From: Celeribacter baekdonensis
GTDB taxonomy: Bacteria > Pseudomonadota > Alphaproteobacteria > Rhodobacterales > Rhodobacteraceae
Direction: 5' to 3'
Assembly (NCBI RefSeq): GCF_003047105.1
Contig: NZ_CP028472.1
Span: forward strand, 310,001 to 374,000
Length of the DNA: 64,000 bases
The position numbers were made by a program, and so were the translations under genes. This document shows positions 44,385 through 53,482 of the stretch, piece by piece (the stretch's first letter is position 1; the number at the start of each line of letters is the position of its first letter). The notes under the pieces are model-generated. The model searched no databases, had not been told where the DNA came from, and saw only the letters and a list, made by a program, of their open reading frames with translations.

Positions 44385-45632
44385 TTAACCGAGTTTCAAT
44401 TTGTCGATGCCGATCAGGCGATCATAGAGCCAGTACAGCACCAGAACCCCGACCAGAAGCATGGTCGCCAGAGCCGCCGCCATGGACCAATTCGCCTTGG
44501 TCATGTGGAACTGCACCATGTTCGAGAAAAGCTGACCATCCGCACCGCCGACCAACGCCGGGGTGATGTAGTAGCCAACCGCGAGGATAAAGACCAAGAG
44601 CACGCCAGCCCCAATGCCGGGGATGGTCTGTGGCAGATAAATACGCCGGAAGGTCGTCCAGCTCGTCGCGCCAAGGCTACGGGCCGCGCGGGTGTAACTC
44701 GGCGGGATCACACGCATCACGGAATAGAGCGGCAACACCATGAAGGGCAACAGGATATGCACCATGGCAATAATCGTGCCGGTCTGGTTGTAGATCATCT
44801 GAATACGGCCATCGTCACCAATGATGCCAAGCGACACAAGGATGCTGTTGATCACGCCTTGGCCTTGCAACAGCACAATCCAACTTGTCGTTCGCACCAG
44901 AAGCGAGGTCCAGAATGGCAACAGCACGAGGATCATCAACAGGTTGGCCCTGGCCATCGGCAGGGTTGCCAGCAAATGCGCGACCGGGAAAGCCAAGAGC
45001 AGGCAGATCGCCGTGATGACCGCAGCAACAACAAAGGTTTTGATGTAGAGCTTGACGTAAATGCGTTGGTTCTCATTCACTTTGACGAGTTTGCCCTCCG
45101 CATCGCGTTCACGGTCAAAGGCGATGGTGTAAAAATCCAACGTCCAAGGGTTGGAGGCGGTCCGCATCGCATTCCAGACACGCGGGTCTTGCCAATCCTC
45201 ATCAATATCAAGCAGCGCAGCCATATAAGGCGGCTCAAAATCCGCGGCCTTGCGCGCCGATTTGGTAAAGAGCGAGCGCGTGCCAGACACAACATAGTTG
45301 ATCCGAGTGCCGGCATCCCCCGCCATACGCGTTTCTTTCATCAGGTTGAGATCTGAGGCCAAAGCCGCATAGGCCGCCTCATCGGGCACTGTCCCTTTTG
45401 GGTTGGCCGCGAACCATGCCGTGAGTGCTGGGGCGGTCTGGGAAAAACCGTCATTGTACACCGAGCGCTGCAACATCTGGCCAATGGGCACGGCGAATGT
45501 AATCATAATGAATGCGAGCAACGGTAGGACCAGAAAGAAGGCACGGCGTTTGGCCCGCGCCTGTGCCGTGGCCAAAGCGGCCTTGAGTGGGCGCCCGTCC
45601 GCGGTGGTCAACTGAGAAGCGACGTCAGACAT
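44385..45632 (-). CDS. Pot-type ABC transporter permease (PotB-like)
   Basis: A 415-residue permease, longer than the usual 280-300 because of a periplasmic insertion of about 140 residues between the first and second helices (about residues 60-200). The core has an EAA-like loop YTRAARSLGATSWTTFRRIYL near residue 310. Both permeases share such insertions, a known variant in alphaproteobacterial Pot-type systems. It is 12 bases upstream of the other permease. Confidence 0.82.
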   Translation of the reverse strand: MSDVASQLTTADGRPLKAALATAQARAKRRAFFLVLPLLAFIMITFAVPIGQMLQRSVYNDGFSQTAPALTAWFAANPKGTVPDEAAYAALASDLNLMKETRMAGDAGTRINYVVSGTRSLFTKSARKAADFEPPYMAALLDIDEDWQDPRVWNAMRTASNPWTLDFYTIAFDRERDAEGKLVKVNENQRIYVKLYIKTFVVAAVITAICLLLAFPVAHLLATLPMARANLLMILVLLPFWTSLLVRTTSWIVLLQGQGVINSILVSLGIIGDDGRIQMIYNQTGTIIAMVHILLPFMVLPLYSVMRVIPPSYTRAARSLGATSWTTFRRIYLPQTIPGIGAGVLLVFILAVGYYITPALVGGADGQLFSNMVQFHMTKANWSMAAALATMLLVGVLVLYWLYDRLIGIDKLKLG

Positions 45633-45744
45633 CCTTTTTCCTATCTTGCTTTATGCGCCAAAGCGGCGCGCCATTTTGGGGCCACTTGTTGACGTCCGAG
45701 TCAGAACACGGTGCGGCGAAAGAGCTCAAAGCACTTTCGCCGGT

Positions 45745-45780
45745 TTGCCGGAGAACGAGGGGAAAGACGCCCTCCGGCAA
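45745..45780 (-). other. Hairpin between binding-protein and permease genes
   Basis: TTGCCGGAG and CTCCGGCAA form a 9-bp stem 21 bases downstream of the binding-protein gene stop. Without a T-run, it most likely stabilises the upstream message so that binding protein exceeds permeases. Confidence 0.5.
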
Positions 45781-45800
45781 GGTTTCGATCCGGTGTCGGA

Positions 45801-46886
45801 TCAGTTGGACAGAAGCCATGCGTTGAAACGCTCGCCCAGCTCGGTCTCACGGTCGACCCAGAAATCAGCAGAAGAGGCCAACGCGTTGGTCATGTTCGCC
45901 GGGTAGGTCGGCAGGTTCGGCGCCATCGGAATGTCGGTGCCGTTGACATTGCCCACAAGCGGCGCCGCAGATTTACGCGGCGTGCCGTAGGAGATGCGTT
46001 CGGAGAAGCGAGCGGAAGAGGCGCTGGAGGTCGCGAATTTGATGTACTCCATTGCAGCCTCTGCGTTCGGGGCACCTTCGGGGATCACGTAACCTTCCCA
46101 CTCAAACACCTGACCGTCCCAGAGCACTTCGAAAGGTTTGCCTTCGTTCACGGCGGCGTTGAAGATCCGGCCGTTGTAGGACATGGTCATCACCACTTCG
46201 CCATCGGCCAAAAGCTGCGGCGGCTGTGCGCCGGCTTCCCAATAGATCGCGTCATTCTTGATGGTGTCGAGTTTCGCGAACGCGCGATCCACACCTTCGT
46301 CGGTGTCGAGCAAGTCATAGACCTCATCGGCAGGCACGCCATCGGCCATCAGCGCCATTTCCAGAACCACTTTCGGGCTTTTCAAAACGCCGCGTTTGCC
46401 GGGGAATTTCTCGATGTCAAAGAAATCGGCGATGGAGGTCGGAGCAGCACCCTGTGCGTATTGCGACGCGTCAAACGCAACGGCGGTGGCATAGATGTCG
46501 TTCGGCACCATGCATTCGCTCAGCGTGCCTTCGAGGAAATCGTCCATCGCCGGGGTGCCATCGACCCCATCAGGCAGCATCGAGGCCTCAATCGGCATCA
46601 ATTGACCTTCGTCACACAGACGCACAGCATCGGAAACCAGGAACAGCGCCACGTCGGTGGTCACGTTGCCCGCATCCACTTGGGCTTTCACCGGAGTGGC
46701 GGGATTGTCGGCGTCGACGGACACAATACCAATGCCAGTTTCTGCGGTGAAGGGTTTGTAATACGCCTCGGTTTCCGCCGCAGAATAAGACCCACCCCAG
46801 CTCATGATGGTGATGTCATCGGCCAGTGCCGGAAGCGCAAGGCCACCAAGCGCCGTGGTCAGCGCGAAAAGAGTCTTCTTGTTCAT
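45801..46886 (-). CDS. Pot-type ABC transporter substrate-binding protein
   Basis: A 361-residue periplasmic protein of the PotD/PotF class (COG0687). Signal peptide 1-23 (ending ALA, then DDITIMSWGGSYS). WGGSYSAAETEAYYKPF is the standard mature start and a C-terminal RFNAWLLSN closes the fold. The ATG at 46886 is preceded by GGAGAG; ATG 46898 is an alternative. Ligand pocket residues cannot be assigned by eye. Its place in a betaine cluster suggests an amine other than spermidine (inference). Confidence 0.83.
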   Translation of the reverse strand: MNKKTLFALTTALGGLALPALADDITIMSWGGSYSAAETEAYYKPFTAETGIGIVSVDADNPATPVKAQVDAGNVTTDVALFLVSDAVRLCDEGQLMPIEASMLPDGVDGTPAMDDFLEGTLSECMVPNDIYATAVAFDASQYAQGAAPTSIADFFDIEKFPGKRGVLKSPKVVLEMALMADGVPADEVYDLLDTDEGVDRAFAKLDTIKNDAIYWEAGAQPPQLLADGEVVMTMSYNGRIFNAAVNEGKPFEVLWDGQVFEWEGYVIPEGAPNAEAAMEYIKFATSSASSARFSERISYGTPRKSAAPLVGNVNGTDIPMAPNLPTYPANMTNALASSADFWVDRETELGERFNAWLLSN

Positions 46887-46973
46887 TTTTCTCTCCATGT
46901 TGGATCGGGACTTTCGCGCGGTTCAAGCCGCGCGTCTCTTGCCTCGCTCCGGTTTGACCGAAGCGAAGAAAAC

Positions 46974-48074
46974 TCAGATCATGTCCAGCGCGCGTGCATC
47001 GAGGGGATTCCAACCAATGCGAATACGTTGGCCGGGAGACAACGGAACCTGGTCAATGGTGTTGCGGCATTTCAAGACGAACTCATCATGGCCCGCCACC
47101 TTCATGCGGGTGCGCAAAATGTCCCCCATGTAAATCACTTCGAGCACTTCCGCGTCGATGGTGTGAGATCCTTCGGGGATCAGTTCGGGTTTGAATTCAA
47201 CACGTTCCGGACGAATGGACACCAAAGTCTTTTCGCCTTTTGCGCGGACATTCACCGCTGTCGCATGAATCCGTTCGCCATTCTCAAGACACACAACGGC
47301 ACGGTCGCCGTTCAGCTCTTCGATCACGCCGGGCAGCTTGTTGTTTTCGCCGATGAAACCCGCAACAAAACTGTTGTCCGGGCGCTCATAGAGTTCTGCC
47401 GGTGGTGCGAGCTGTTGAATGCGGCCATCGTTGAACACCGCGACGCGATCCGACATGGTCAACGCCTCGCCTTGGTCGTGGGTCACATAGACGACGGTGA
47501 TGCCGAGGCTCTCGTGCAGGTGTTTGATCTCGAATTGCATATGTTCGCGCAACTGCTTGTCGAGGGCGCCGAGCGGTTCGTCCATCAGCACCAGCTTGGG
47601 GTCAAACACCAAAGCGCGGGCCAATGCGATCCGTTGTTGCTGACCGCCCGAAAGCTGGGCCGGGCGGCGATTGGCAAAGGCCCCCATCTGCACCATATCA
47701 AGCGCGCGTTTGACCTTTGTCTCACGCTCGGATTTGCCCATGCCACGCACTTCAAGCGGAAAGGCAAGGTTTTCACCCACCGTCATATGCGGGAAAAGCG
47801 CGTAGTTCTGGAACACCATACCGATGCCGCGTTTGTGCGGCGGCACCTGATTGATCGGCTGACCATCGAGGCGGATCTCGCCATGGGTCGCCGTTTCAAA
47901 CCCGGCCAACATCATCAGACAGGTGGTTTTGCCACTGCCTGACGGTCCAAGCATGGTCAGGAACTCGCCCTTGGCCAGTTGCAGGTTGAGGTCTTTCACC
48001 ACGAGGGTTTCGCCATCGTAGCTTTTCTGTACATGTTCGAAAGACACGAACGCATTGTCGCTTGATGCAACCAT
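46974..48074 (-). CDS. Pot-type ABC transporter ATP-binding protein (PotA-like)
   Basis: A 366-residue ATPase with Walker A GPSGSGKTT near residue 41, signature LSGGQQQRIALARAL near residue 141, Walker B LVLMDEP and a C-terminal TOBE domain (about 290-360). Length and architecture match PotA. The ATG at 48074 follows GGGGAGAG; the frame extension to 48173 lacks family sequence. It is the first gene of the operon, so the promoter lies in 48075-48312 downstream of the regulator gene. Confidence 0.85.
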   Translation of the reverse strand: MVASSDNAFVSFEHVQKSYDGETLVVKDLNLQLAKGEFLTMLGPSGSGKTTCLMMLAGFETATHGEIRLDGQPINQVPPHKRGIGMVFQNYALFPHMTVGENLAFPLEVRGMGKSERETKVKRALDMVQMGAFANRRPAQLSGGQQQRIALARALVFDPKLVLMDEPLGALDKQLREHMQFEIKHLHESLGITVVYVTHDQGEALTMSDRVAVFNDGRIQQLAPPAELYERPDNSFVAGFIGENNKLPGVIEELNGDRAVVCLENGERIHATAVNVRAKGEKTLVSIRPERVEFKPELIPEGSHTIDAEVLEVIYMGDILRTRMKVAGHDEFVLKCRNTIDQVPLSPGQRIRIGWNPLDARALDMI

Positions 48075-48312
48075 GACCCAAACTCTCCCCGAGTTTTTTA
48101 TTGTTGAGCCGTGCTGAGCCAATGAGACCCGCCGGCGAAGATTGGGGTGAGTATTGGAAGATGGAAATTGCACAGGGAGTAGATATGCGTCACAATAACG
48201 GTATCATCACGACAATTGGCGAAGAGACGTCCCAGCATGTCTTAAAAGAGATGTATTTTTGAGCAAATACGTCGCTTTTAAGAGCAGCCAAGCCCAACCG
48301 TGCAGCTAAATT

Positions 48313-49358
48313 TTAATTTTCCACGAACGACGATTGGCGAAAAGACTGGGGCGTATCACCGTAACGGCGCCGAAACATGCGACTCAAATGCGAAGAATCG
48401 CAGAAACCACAGTCCACAGCGATCTGTGCAACCGACTTTTGCGTCTTCTCGACCAAGTGCTTGGCAAAATCCAATCGCATGTCGAGAAAAGCCGCCTGTG
48501 GTGACGTGTTCAGGGCCAAACGAAAGTGGCGTTCAATCTGGCGTTTGCTGTTGCCCATCCGTAGCGCGACGTCCTGAACCGAGATCGGCGTGTCGATGTT
48601 TTGCTGCATCAACAACAGTGCACGCTGGACAATCGGGTCCTGTGTTTTGAGATCAAGCGGCAGACCCGGCTGTGGTTTTTCCGCCTGAAGCGCATCGTCG
48701 ATGATCATAATATGCAGGCTTTTGCTGGCCTGTGAGCGGCCAACATGTTTGTCCACCAAATAGGCCGCCAAATGCGCCGAACTCACCCCACCCGAACAGG
48801 TCAGGCGGTCGCGATCGACCACGAAAATCTGATCCGCGACAGGGCTAAGACCTTCGAATTGCTCTAGAAAATCAGAATGATGAAACCAGCTCACGCAACA
48901 GCGATAGCCGTTGAGCAACCCGACCTGGTGCAGGAAAAAGGCACCGGTGCACACCCCGACCAACGGAATGCCCGCATCGGCGGCCTGATGCAGAAAACGG
49001 TGATAGGCCTGCCCCAAACTGGGGGTTTCATCCATCAGCCCCCCACCACGACGATATAATCGAACCGCCGCGGATCGCCCAAACGCTCCTTCGGCTGGAC
49101 CGTGATGCCAGAGCTCGATTGCACAGGGTCCATCGTGTCGGACAACACAGTCCAGTCACAGAGAATCGGACGGCTGCGATCTCCATCATCGGCGGCAAGA
49201 CGCAGCACATCGACGAAATTGGCAAAGGCACAGAGCGTAAAGCGGCGCGCAAGGATAAAACCGACGGACAGGCGCGGTCCCTCGCCTCTCGCCTTGAGCG
49301 CACGCAAGTTTGTTGTGCGCGGTGGCGAAACTGAGTCTTGTGAAGACGGAGTCGTCAT
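48313..49358 (-). CDS. GATase-1/AraC-family regulator, GbdR-like, frameshifted near 49040
   Basis: About 348 residues after correction. The N-terminal DJ-1/PfpI domain spans residues 30-210 (VGFILARRFTLCAFANFVD; VGVCTGAFFLHQVGLL). The C-terminal AraC DNA-binding domain has VQDVALRMGNSKRQIERHF and AQIAVDCGFCDSSHLSRMFR. The frame breaks at FDYIVVVGG; one extra C in the six-C run at 49039-49044 gives GGGLMDETPS and rejoins both halves. GbdR, which activates betaine and dimethylglycine catabolism, has this architecture, and the position inside the betaine cluster supports that role. ATG 49358 has an AGAGA upstream. Confidence 0.78.
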
Positions 49359-49769
49359 CTTTGTCTCTCCAAACAGGAAACCCCATATATCTGTCGTAGC
49401 GATAATCTCGCTTTGACGCAAACATTCTATTTTTCGACGCAAAAAGTCGTCATGTTGCTCCTTACGATGCCGTAATCCGGGTCTCTTGGTGAAAAACGAC
49501 AGGTGATGTCGGGAGGGCAGGTCAACAGGATCGCAAACAACCGCTGACACTGGCGGTCTGTCCGAACGTTTGCGAACACCGCTGCACCTGCGCTCCAAAG
49601 ATAGCCAAAGATCTGGTGATCGGCATGGCAAACCCGGCCAGACTGGGAACGCCACCGGGAGCATCGCTTCGGCACCCTGCTCCCCAATCTTGGAAATAAT
49701 TCAAAGGCCTCGCCATAGGTGAGGGCCACCCCGAAGACTTTGCTTTTCGGGCCGACAGAAGAGGGAAAC
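49359..49769. other. Divergent intergenic region, GbdR-like regulator and etfB
   Basis: About 410 bases with no credible gene. An 8-base inverted repeat TCGCAAAC (49531-49538) and GTTTGCGA (49568-49575) encloses a smaller dyad, ACCGC and GCGGT. The region must hold the promoters of the regulator gene and of the etf operon, and the repeat may be an operator. Confidence 0.5.
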
Positions 49770-50519
49770 ATGAAAGTACTCGTTCCTGTAAAACGGGTGG
49801 TCGATTATAATGTGAAAATCCGCGTCAAAGCGGACAATTCCGGTGTCGACCTCGCCAATGTCAAAATGTCCATGAACCCCTTTGACGAGATTGCCGTCGA
49901 AGAGGCCGTGCGTCTGAAAGAAGCGGGCAAGGCGGATGAAATCATCGCCGTATCCGTTGGTCCGGCACAGGCCCAAGACGTGTTGCGCACCGCGCTCGCC
50001 ATGGGTGCCGACCGTGCCATTCTGATCACCGTCGACGGCCCTGTTGAGCCGCTCACCGTCGCAAAACTCCTCAAAGGTGTTGTGGCGGACGTGGCCCCCG
50101 AATTGGTGATCCTCGGCAAACAGGCAATCGACGACGACGCCAATCAAACCGGCCAGATGCTCTCTGCTCTTCTCGGCTGGTCGCAGGCCACATTTGCCTC
50201 CGAGATCGAGCTGGGCGATGGCTCCGCGAAAGTCACCCGCGAGGTCGACGACGGCCTTCAGGCCATTGAGGTCAAACTCCCCGCCATTGTGACCGCCGAT
50301 CTGCGTCTCAATGAGCCGCGCTATGCCTCTTTGCCGAACATCATGAAGGCCAAGAAAAAGCCGCTCGAGACAAAAGACCCCGGCGATTATGGCGTCACAG
50401 TCAAGCATCGGTTGAACGTGTTGCGCGTCGAAGAGCCGACGCAACGCGACGCGGGGATCAAAGTGTCCTCTGCCGCCGAGCTGATCGACAAGCTCAAAAA
50501 CGAAGCCAACGTCATCTGA
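49770..50519 (+). CDS. etfB: Electron transfer flavoprotein beta subunit
   Basis: A 249-residue EtfB starting [41 protein letters not shown] near residue 120 and the signature segment [25 protein letters not shown] near residue 180 (core [19 protein letters not shown]) are typical. GAGGG lies six bases before the ATG at 49770. EtfBA carries electrons from flavoprotein dehydrogenases to the quinone pool through ETF-QO. Its neighbour, a dimethylglycine-type dehydrogenase, is a likely donor. Confidence 0.9.
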   Translation: MKVLVPVKRVVDYNVKIRVKADNSGVDLANVKMSMNPFDEIAVEEAVRLKEAGKADEIIAVSVGPAQAQDVLRTALAMGADRAILITVDGPVEPLTVAKLLKGVVADVAPELVILGKQAIDDDANQTGQMLSALLGWSQATFASEIELGDGSAKVTREVDDGLQAIEVKLPAIVTADLRLNEPRYASLPNIMKAKKKPLETKDPGDYGVTVKHRLNVLRVEEPTQRDAGIKVSSAAELIDKLKNEANVI

Positions 50520-50538
50520 CCCAGAGGGACCTTTCAAC

Positions 50539-51471
50539 ATGGCTATTCTTCTTTTCGCAGAACATGACAATGCGAGCCTGTCGGAGCAAACCGCAAAGGC
50601 TCTGACGGCTGCATCCCAAATCGGCGGCGACGTCGATATTTTGATCGCGGGCAAAGGTGCGTCTGCCGCCGCCGAAGCCGCGGCAAAACTAACCGGCGTG
50701 CGCAAGGTCTTGTTGGCCGAAAGCGAGGCGCTCGAACAGCGTCTGGCCGAAGCCGCCGCAGCGCTCATCGTTTCGCTTGCACCTGAGTATGACACCGTTC
50801 TGGCCCCGGCCACGACCAACGGCAAAAACGTGCTGCCGCGCGTCGCGGCTCTGCTTGACGTGATGCAGGTGTCCGAGGTCACCGAAGTGGTGTCCGCCGA
50901 CACGTTCAAACGTCCAATCTATGCTGGCAACGCCATCGAAGTCGTGCAATCCACGGATGCGACCAAGGTTCTGACCGTGCGCACCGCAGGCTTTGCCGCC
51001 ACAACGGACGGCGGCTCCGCAGAGGTCAGCTCCATCGACGCGCCCTCAGAGGGCAGCGATTTGTCCTCCTTCATCAAGAACATCCAGACGGAAAGCGATC
51101 GCCCGGAACTGAACTCCGCCAAGATCATCGTGTCCGGCGGCCGTGCTCTTGGGTCTGAAGAGAAATTCAACGAGGTCATCACACCTTTGGCCGACAAACT
51201 CGGTGCCGCTGTGGGGGCGTCCCGCGCCGCTGTGGATGCGGGCTATGCGGCGAACGATCTTCAGGTTGGTCAAACCGGCAAGGTTGTCGCCCCCGATCTC
51301 TACATTGCCTGCGGCATTTCCGGTGCAATCCAGCACCTCGCAGGGATGAAAGATTCGAAAATCATCGTGGCGATCAACACCGATGAAGACGCCCCAATTT
51401 TCCAAGTGGCGGATTATGGCATCGTTGGCGATCTCTTCGACATCCTGCCCGAGCTTGAGCGTCAACTGTGA
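50539..51471 (+). CDS. etfA: Electron transfer flavoprotein alpha subunit
   Basis: A 310-residue EtfA. The C-terminal FAD domain has [45 protein letters not shown] core [12 protein letters not shown] and [19 protein letters not shown]. It starts 19 bases after etfB. The pair may be an extra copy dedicated to the betaine pathway; the usual Rhodobacterales etfBA sits beside a 3-hydroxyacyl-CoA dehydrogenase gene, which is absent here. Confidence 0.9.
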   Translation: MAILLFAEHDNASLSEQTAKALTAASQIGGDVDILIAGKGASAAAEAAAKLTGVRKVLLAESEALEQRLAEAAAALIVSLAPEYDTVLAPATTNGKNVLPRVAALLDVMQVSEVTEVVSADTFKRPIYAGNAIEVVQSTDATKVLTVRTAGFAATTDGGSAEVSSIDAPSEGSDLSSFIKNIQTESDRPELNSAKIIVSGGRALGSEEKFNEVITPLADKLGAAVGASRAAVDAGYAANDLQVGQTGKVVAPDLYIACGISGAIQHLAGMKDSKIIVAINTDEDAPIFQVADYGIVGDLFDILPELERQL

Positions 51472-51509
51472 CGCGCGCCTCTCAGACATTTATGAACGGA
51501 ACCACACAT

Positions 51510-52367
51510 ATGAGCTCCAATTCCTACATTCTGCGCGTCGCCTGTGACGACCAGCCGGGCATCGTTGCCGCCATCAGTGCGGCCATGTCCTCCCGCGGGG
51601 CAAACCTCGCTGAATCCAACCAGTTCTGGGATCGCAAGACGAACAAATTCTTCCTGCGCATGTCCTGCCTTTTCCCCGAGTCTGTCACCAAGGACAGTGT
51701 TGAACTGGCCCTGAAACCGGCGGTTGATCGGTTCAGCCTCAAACTCAAGGTCGAGGATGAGACCCGCAAGCCGAAGATCATCATCATGGTGTCGAAATTC
51801 GACCACGCGATGCTGCACCTTTTGTACCAGATCAAAACTGGTTGGCTTGACGCCGAAGTGGCGGCCATCGTGTCCAACCACGAAGACGCCCGCAAAGTCG
51901 CCGAACAGGAAGGCATTCCCTTCCATTGCTGGCCGGTGAACAAAGAGAACAAGACCGAGCAGGAAGATAAACTTGCCGCTCTCGTTCAGGAAACCGGGGC
52001 CGAACTGGTGATCCTTGCACGCTACATGCAGGTGATTTCCAACGAGCTGTCCAACCAGCTCTTTGGCATGATCATCAACATTCACCATTCCTTCTTGCCG
52101 TCCTTCAAAGGCGCGAAGCCCTATCACCAAGCCTATGACCGTGGCGTCAAACTCATCGGGGCGACCGCGCATTATGTGACGCCAGATCTTGATGAAGGCC
52201 CGATCATCGAACAGGAAACCGAACGCGTCACCCACACCATGTCCGCCGAGGATTTCGTCGCAACTGGTCGCGACATCGAATCCCGCGTTCTGGCCCGTGC
52301 GGTGAAATATCACCTCGAAGGTCGTGTCATGATGAATGACAACCGCACCGTCGTCTTCACTCCGTAA
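51510..52367 (+). CDS. purU: Formyltetrahydrofolate deformylase
   Basis: A 285-residue PurU. An N-terminal ACT domain (about residues 5-85, [14 protein letters not shown]) is followed by a formyltransferase-fold domain with [20 protein letters not shown] near residue 195 (Asn and His of the active site) and [10 protein letters not shown] with the catalytic Asp. It hydrolyses 10-formyl-THF to formate and THF, recycling folate. The ATG at 51510 gives the normal family start; ATG 51492 and GTG 51468 are alternatives. A terminator follows. Confidence 0.9.
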   Translation: MSSNSYILRVACDDQPGIVAAISAAMSSRGANLAESNQFWDRKTNKFFLRMSCLFPESVTKDSVELALKPAVDRFSLKLKVEDETRKPKIIIMVSKFDHAMLHLLYQIKTGWLDAEVAAIVSNHEDARKVAEQEGIPFHCWPVNKENKTEQEDKLAALVQETGAELVILARYMQVISNELSNQLFGMIINIHHSFLPSFKGAKPYHQAYDRGVKLIGATAHYVTPDLDEGPIIEQETERVTHTMSAEDFVATGRDIESRVLARAVKYHLEGRVMMNDNRTVVFTP

Positions 52368-52381
52368 TCCCTGTCCGGGAG

Positions 52382-52406
52382 GGGGCCGGCACGCCGGTCC
52401 CTTTTT
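52382..52406 (+). terminator. Terminator or attenuator between purU and folD
   Basis: GGGCCGGC and GCCGGTCC pair in a short-loop GC stem followed by TTTTT, just upstream of the folD ribosome-binding site. Confidence 0.7.
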
Positions 52407-52428
52407 GACTTTTCAAGGAGGTGCGTCC

Positions 52429-53316
52429 ATGACGGCACATATTATCGACGGAAAAGCCTTTGCCGCAGGTCTCGGGGATCGGATTGCTGCAGGAGCGGCT
52501 GCATTCGCTGACAAGACAGGCCGCGCGCCCGGTCTTGCGGTTGTTCTGGTCGGCTCTGACCCGGCCAGTGAAATCTATGTCCGCAGCAAAGGCCTGATGG
52601 CCCGCAAGCTCGGCATGGAAAGTTTCGAACATAGCCTGCCCGCAGAGACCACGCAGGATACACTGATGTCGCTCATCGCGGAATTGAACGCCAATGAGGC
52701 CGTGGACGGCATTCTCGTTCAGCTCCCCCTGCCCGACCACCTCGACAGCCTTCAGGTGATCGAAGCGATTGACCCGGCCAAAGATGTCGACGGCCTGCAT
52801 CCTCTGAGCGCGGGCTATCTGGCCTCGGGTCTGCCCGGTCTCGTGTCCTGCACGCCATTGGGCTGTCTGATGCTGCTCAAGGATCAGCTTGGGTCTCTCT
52901 GCGGGCTTGATGCGATTGTTGTCGGGCGCTCGATCCTCGTCGGCAAACCGATGGCTCAGCTTTTGTTGGCGGAAAACTGCACCGTGACCATGGCGCATTC
53001 ACGCACGGCTGATCTGGCGGAAAAAGTCGGCAAGGCCGATATCGTCGTGGCCGCTGTCGGTCGCGCCGAAATGATCAAAGGCGACTGGATCAAAGACGGC
53101 GCCACTGTGATCGACGTCGGCACCAGCCGCGTCATCCGCGATGGGAAAAAGTACCTCGTGGGGGATGTCGACTTTGCCGCCGCGTCTGAAAAAGCCCGTG
53201 CCATCACGCCTGTTCCGGGTGGCGTCGGTCCGATGACCATCATGACGCTGATGCACAACACGCTGATCGCCGCTTACCGGCGCAAGACTTATCCAGTTCC
53301 GGAGTTGGGTGCATGA
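52429..53316 (+). CDS. folD: Methylene-THF dehydrogenase/methenyl-THF cyclohydrolase
   Basis: A 295-residue bifunctional FolD. The [14 protein letters not shown] segment carries the catalytic Lys, and [22 protein letters not shown] and [10 protein letters not shown] are the standard motifs. It links 5,10-methylene-THF from sarcosine oxidase to 10-formyl-THF, the PurU substrate. AAGGAGGTG at 52415-52423 sets the start at 52429. It is separated from purU by a hairpin and from the next gene by a 166-base spacer with a strong hairpin. Confidence 0.92.
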   Translation: MTAHIIDGKAFAAGLGDRIAAGAAAFADKTGRAPGLAVVLVGSDPASEIYVRSKGLMARKLGMESFEHSLPAETTQDTLMSLIAELNANEAVDGILVQLPLPDHLDSLQVIEAIDPAKDVDGLHPLSAGYLASGLPGLVSCTPLGCLMLLKDQLGSLCGLDAIVVGRSILVGKPMAQLLLAENCTVTMAHSRTADLAEKVGKADIVVAAVGRAEMIKGDWIKDGATVIDVGTSRVIRDGKKYLVGDVDFAAASEKARAITPVPGGVGPMTIMTLMHNTLIAAYRRKTYPVPELGA

Positions 53317-53352
53317 CGCCCTGCGACGATATGAAGATCGGCACAGATTCTG

Positions 53353-53383
53353 GCCGCGCGACGGGTGTATCCCGTCGCGCGGC
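53353..53383 (+). other. Perfect 13-bp hairpin between folD and the dehydrogenase gene
   Basis: GCCGCGCGACGGG and CCCGTCGCGCGGC pair perfectly around a TGTAT loop, 37 bases after the folD stop. CTCTTGTC follows in place of a T-run, so termination would be partial; mRNA stabilisation or processing is equally possible. Confidence 0.65.
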
Positions 53384-53482
53384 TCTTGTCGGTTTCGGGG
53401 CCGACCCTTTCCCCCGTGAATCCCGGCGCAATTTCCCCGCGCTTTCCACAGACAAGCACCTCGAAAAGAAGGATTGAGAGAT

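Noticed and set aside
45711..47942. A 743-codon open frame on the plus strand across the Pot-type operon
   Set aside because: It crosses two real minus-strand genes and their spacer and has His/Arg-rich sequence typical of antisense frames.
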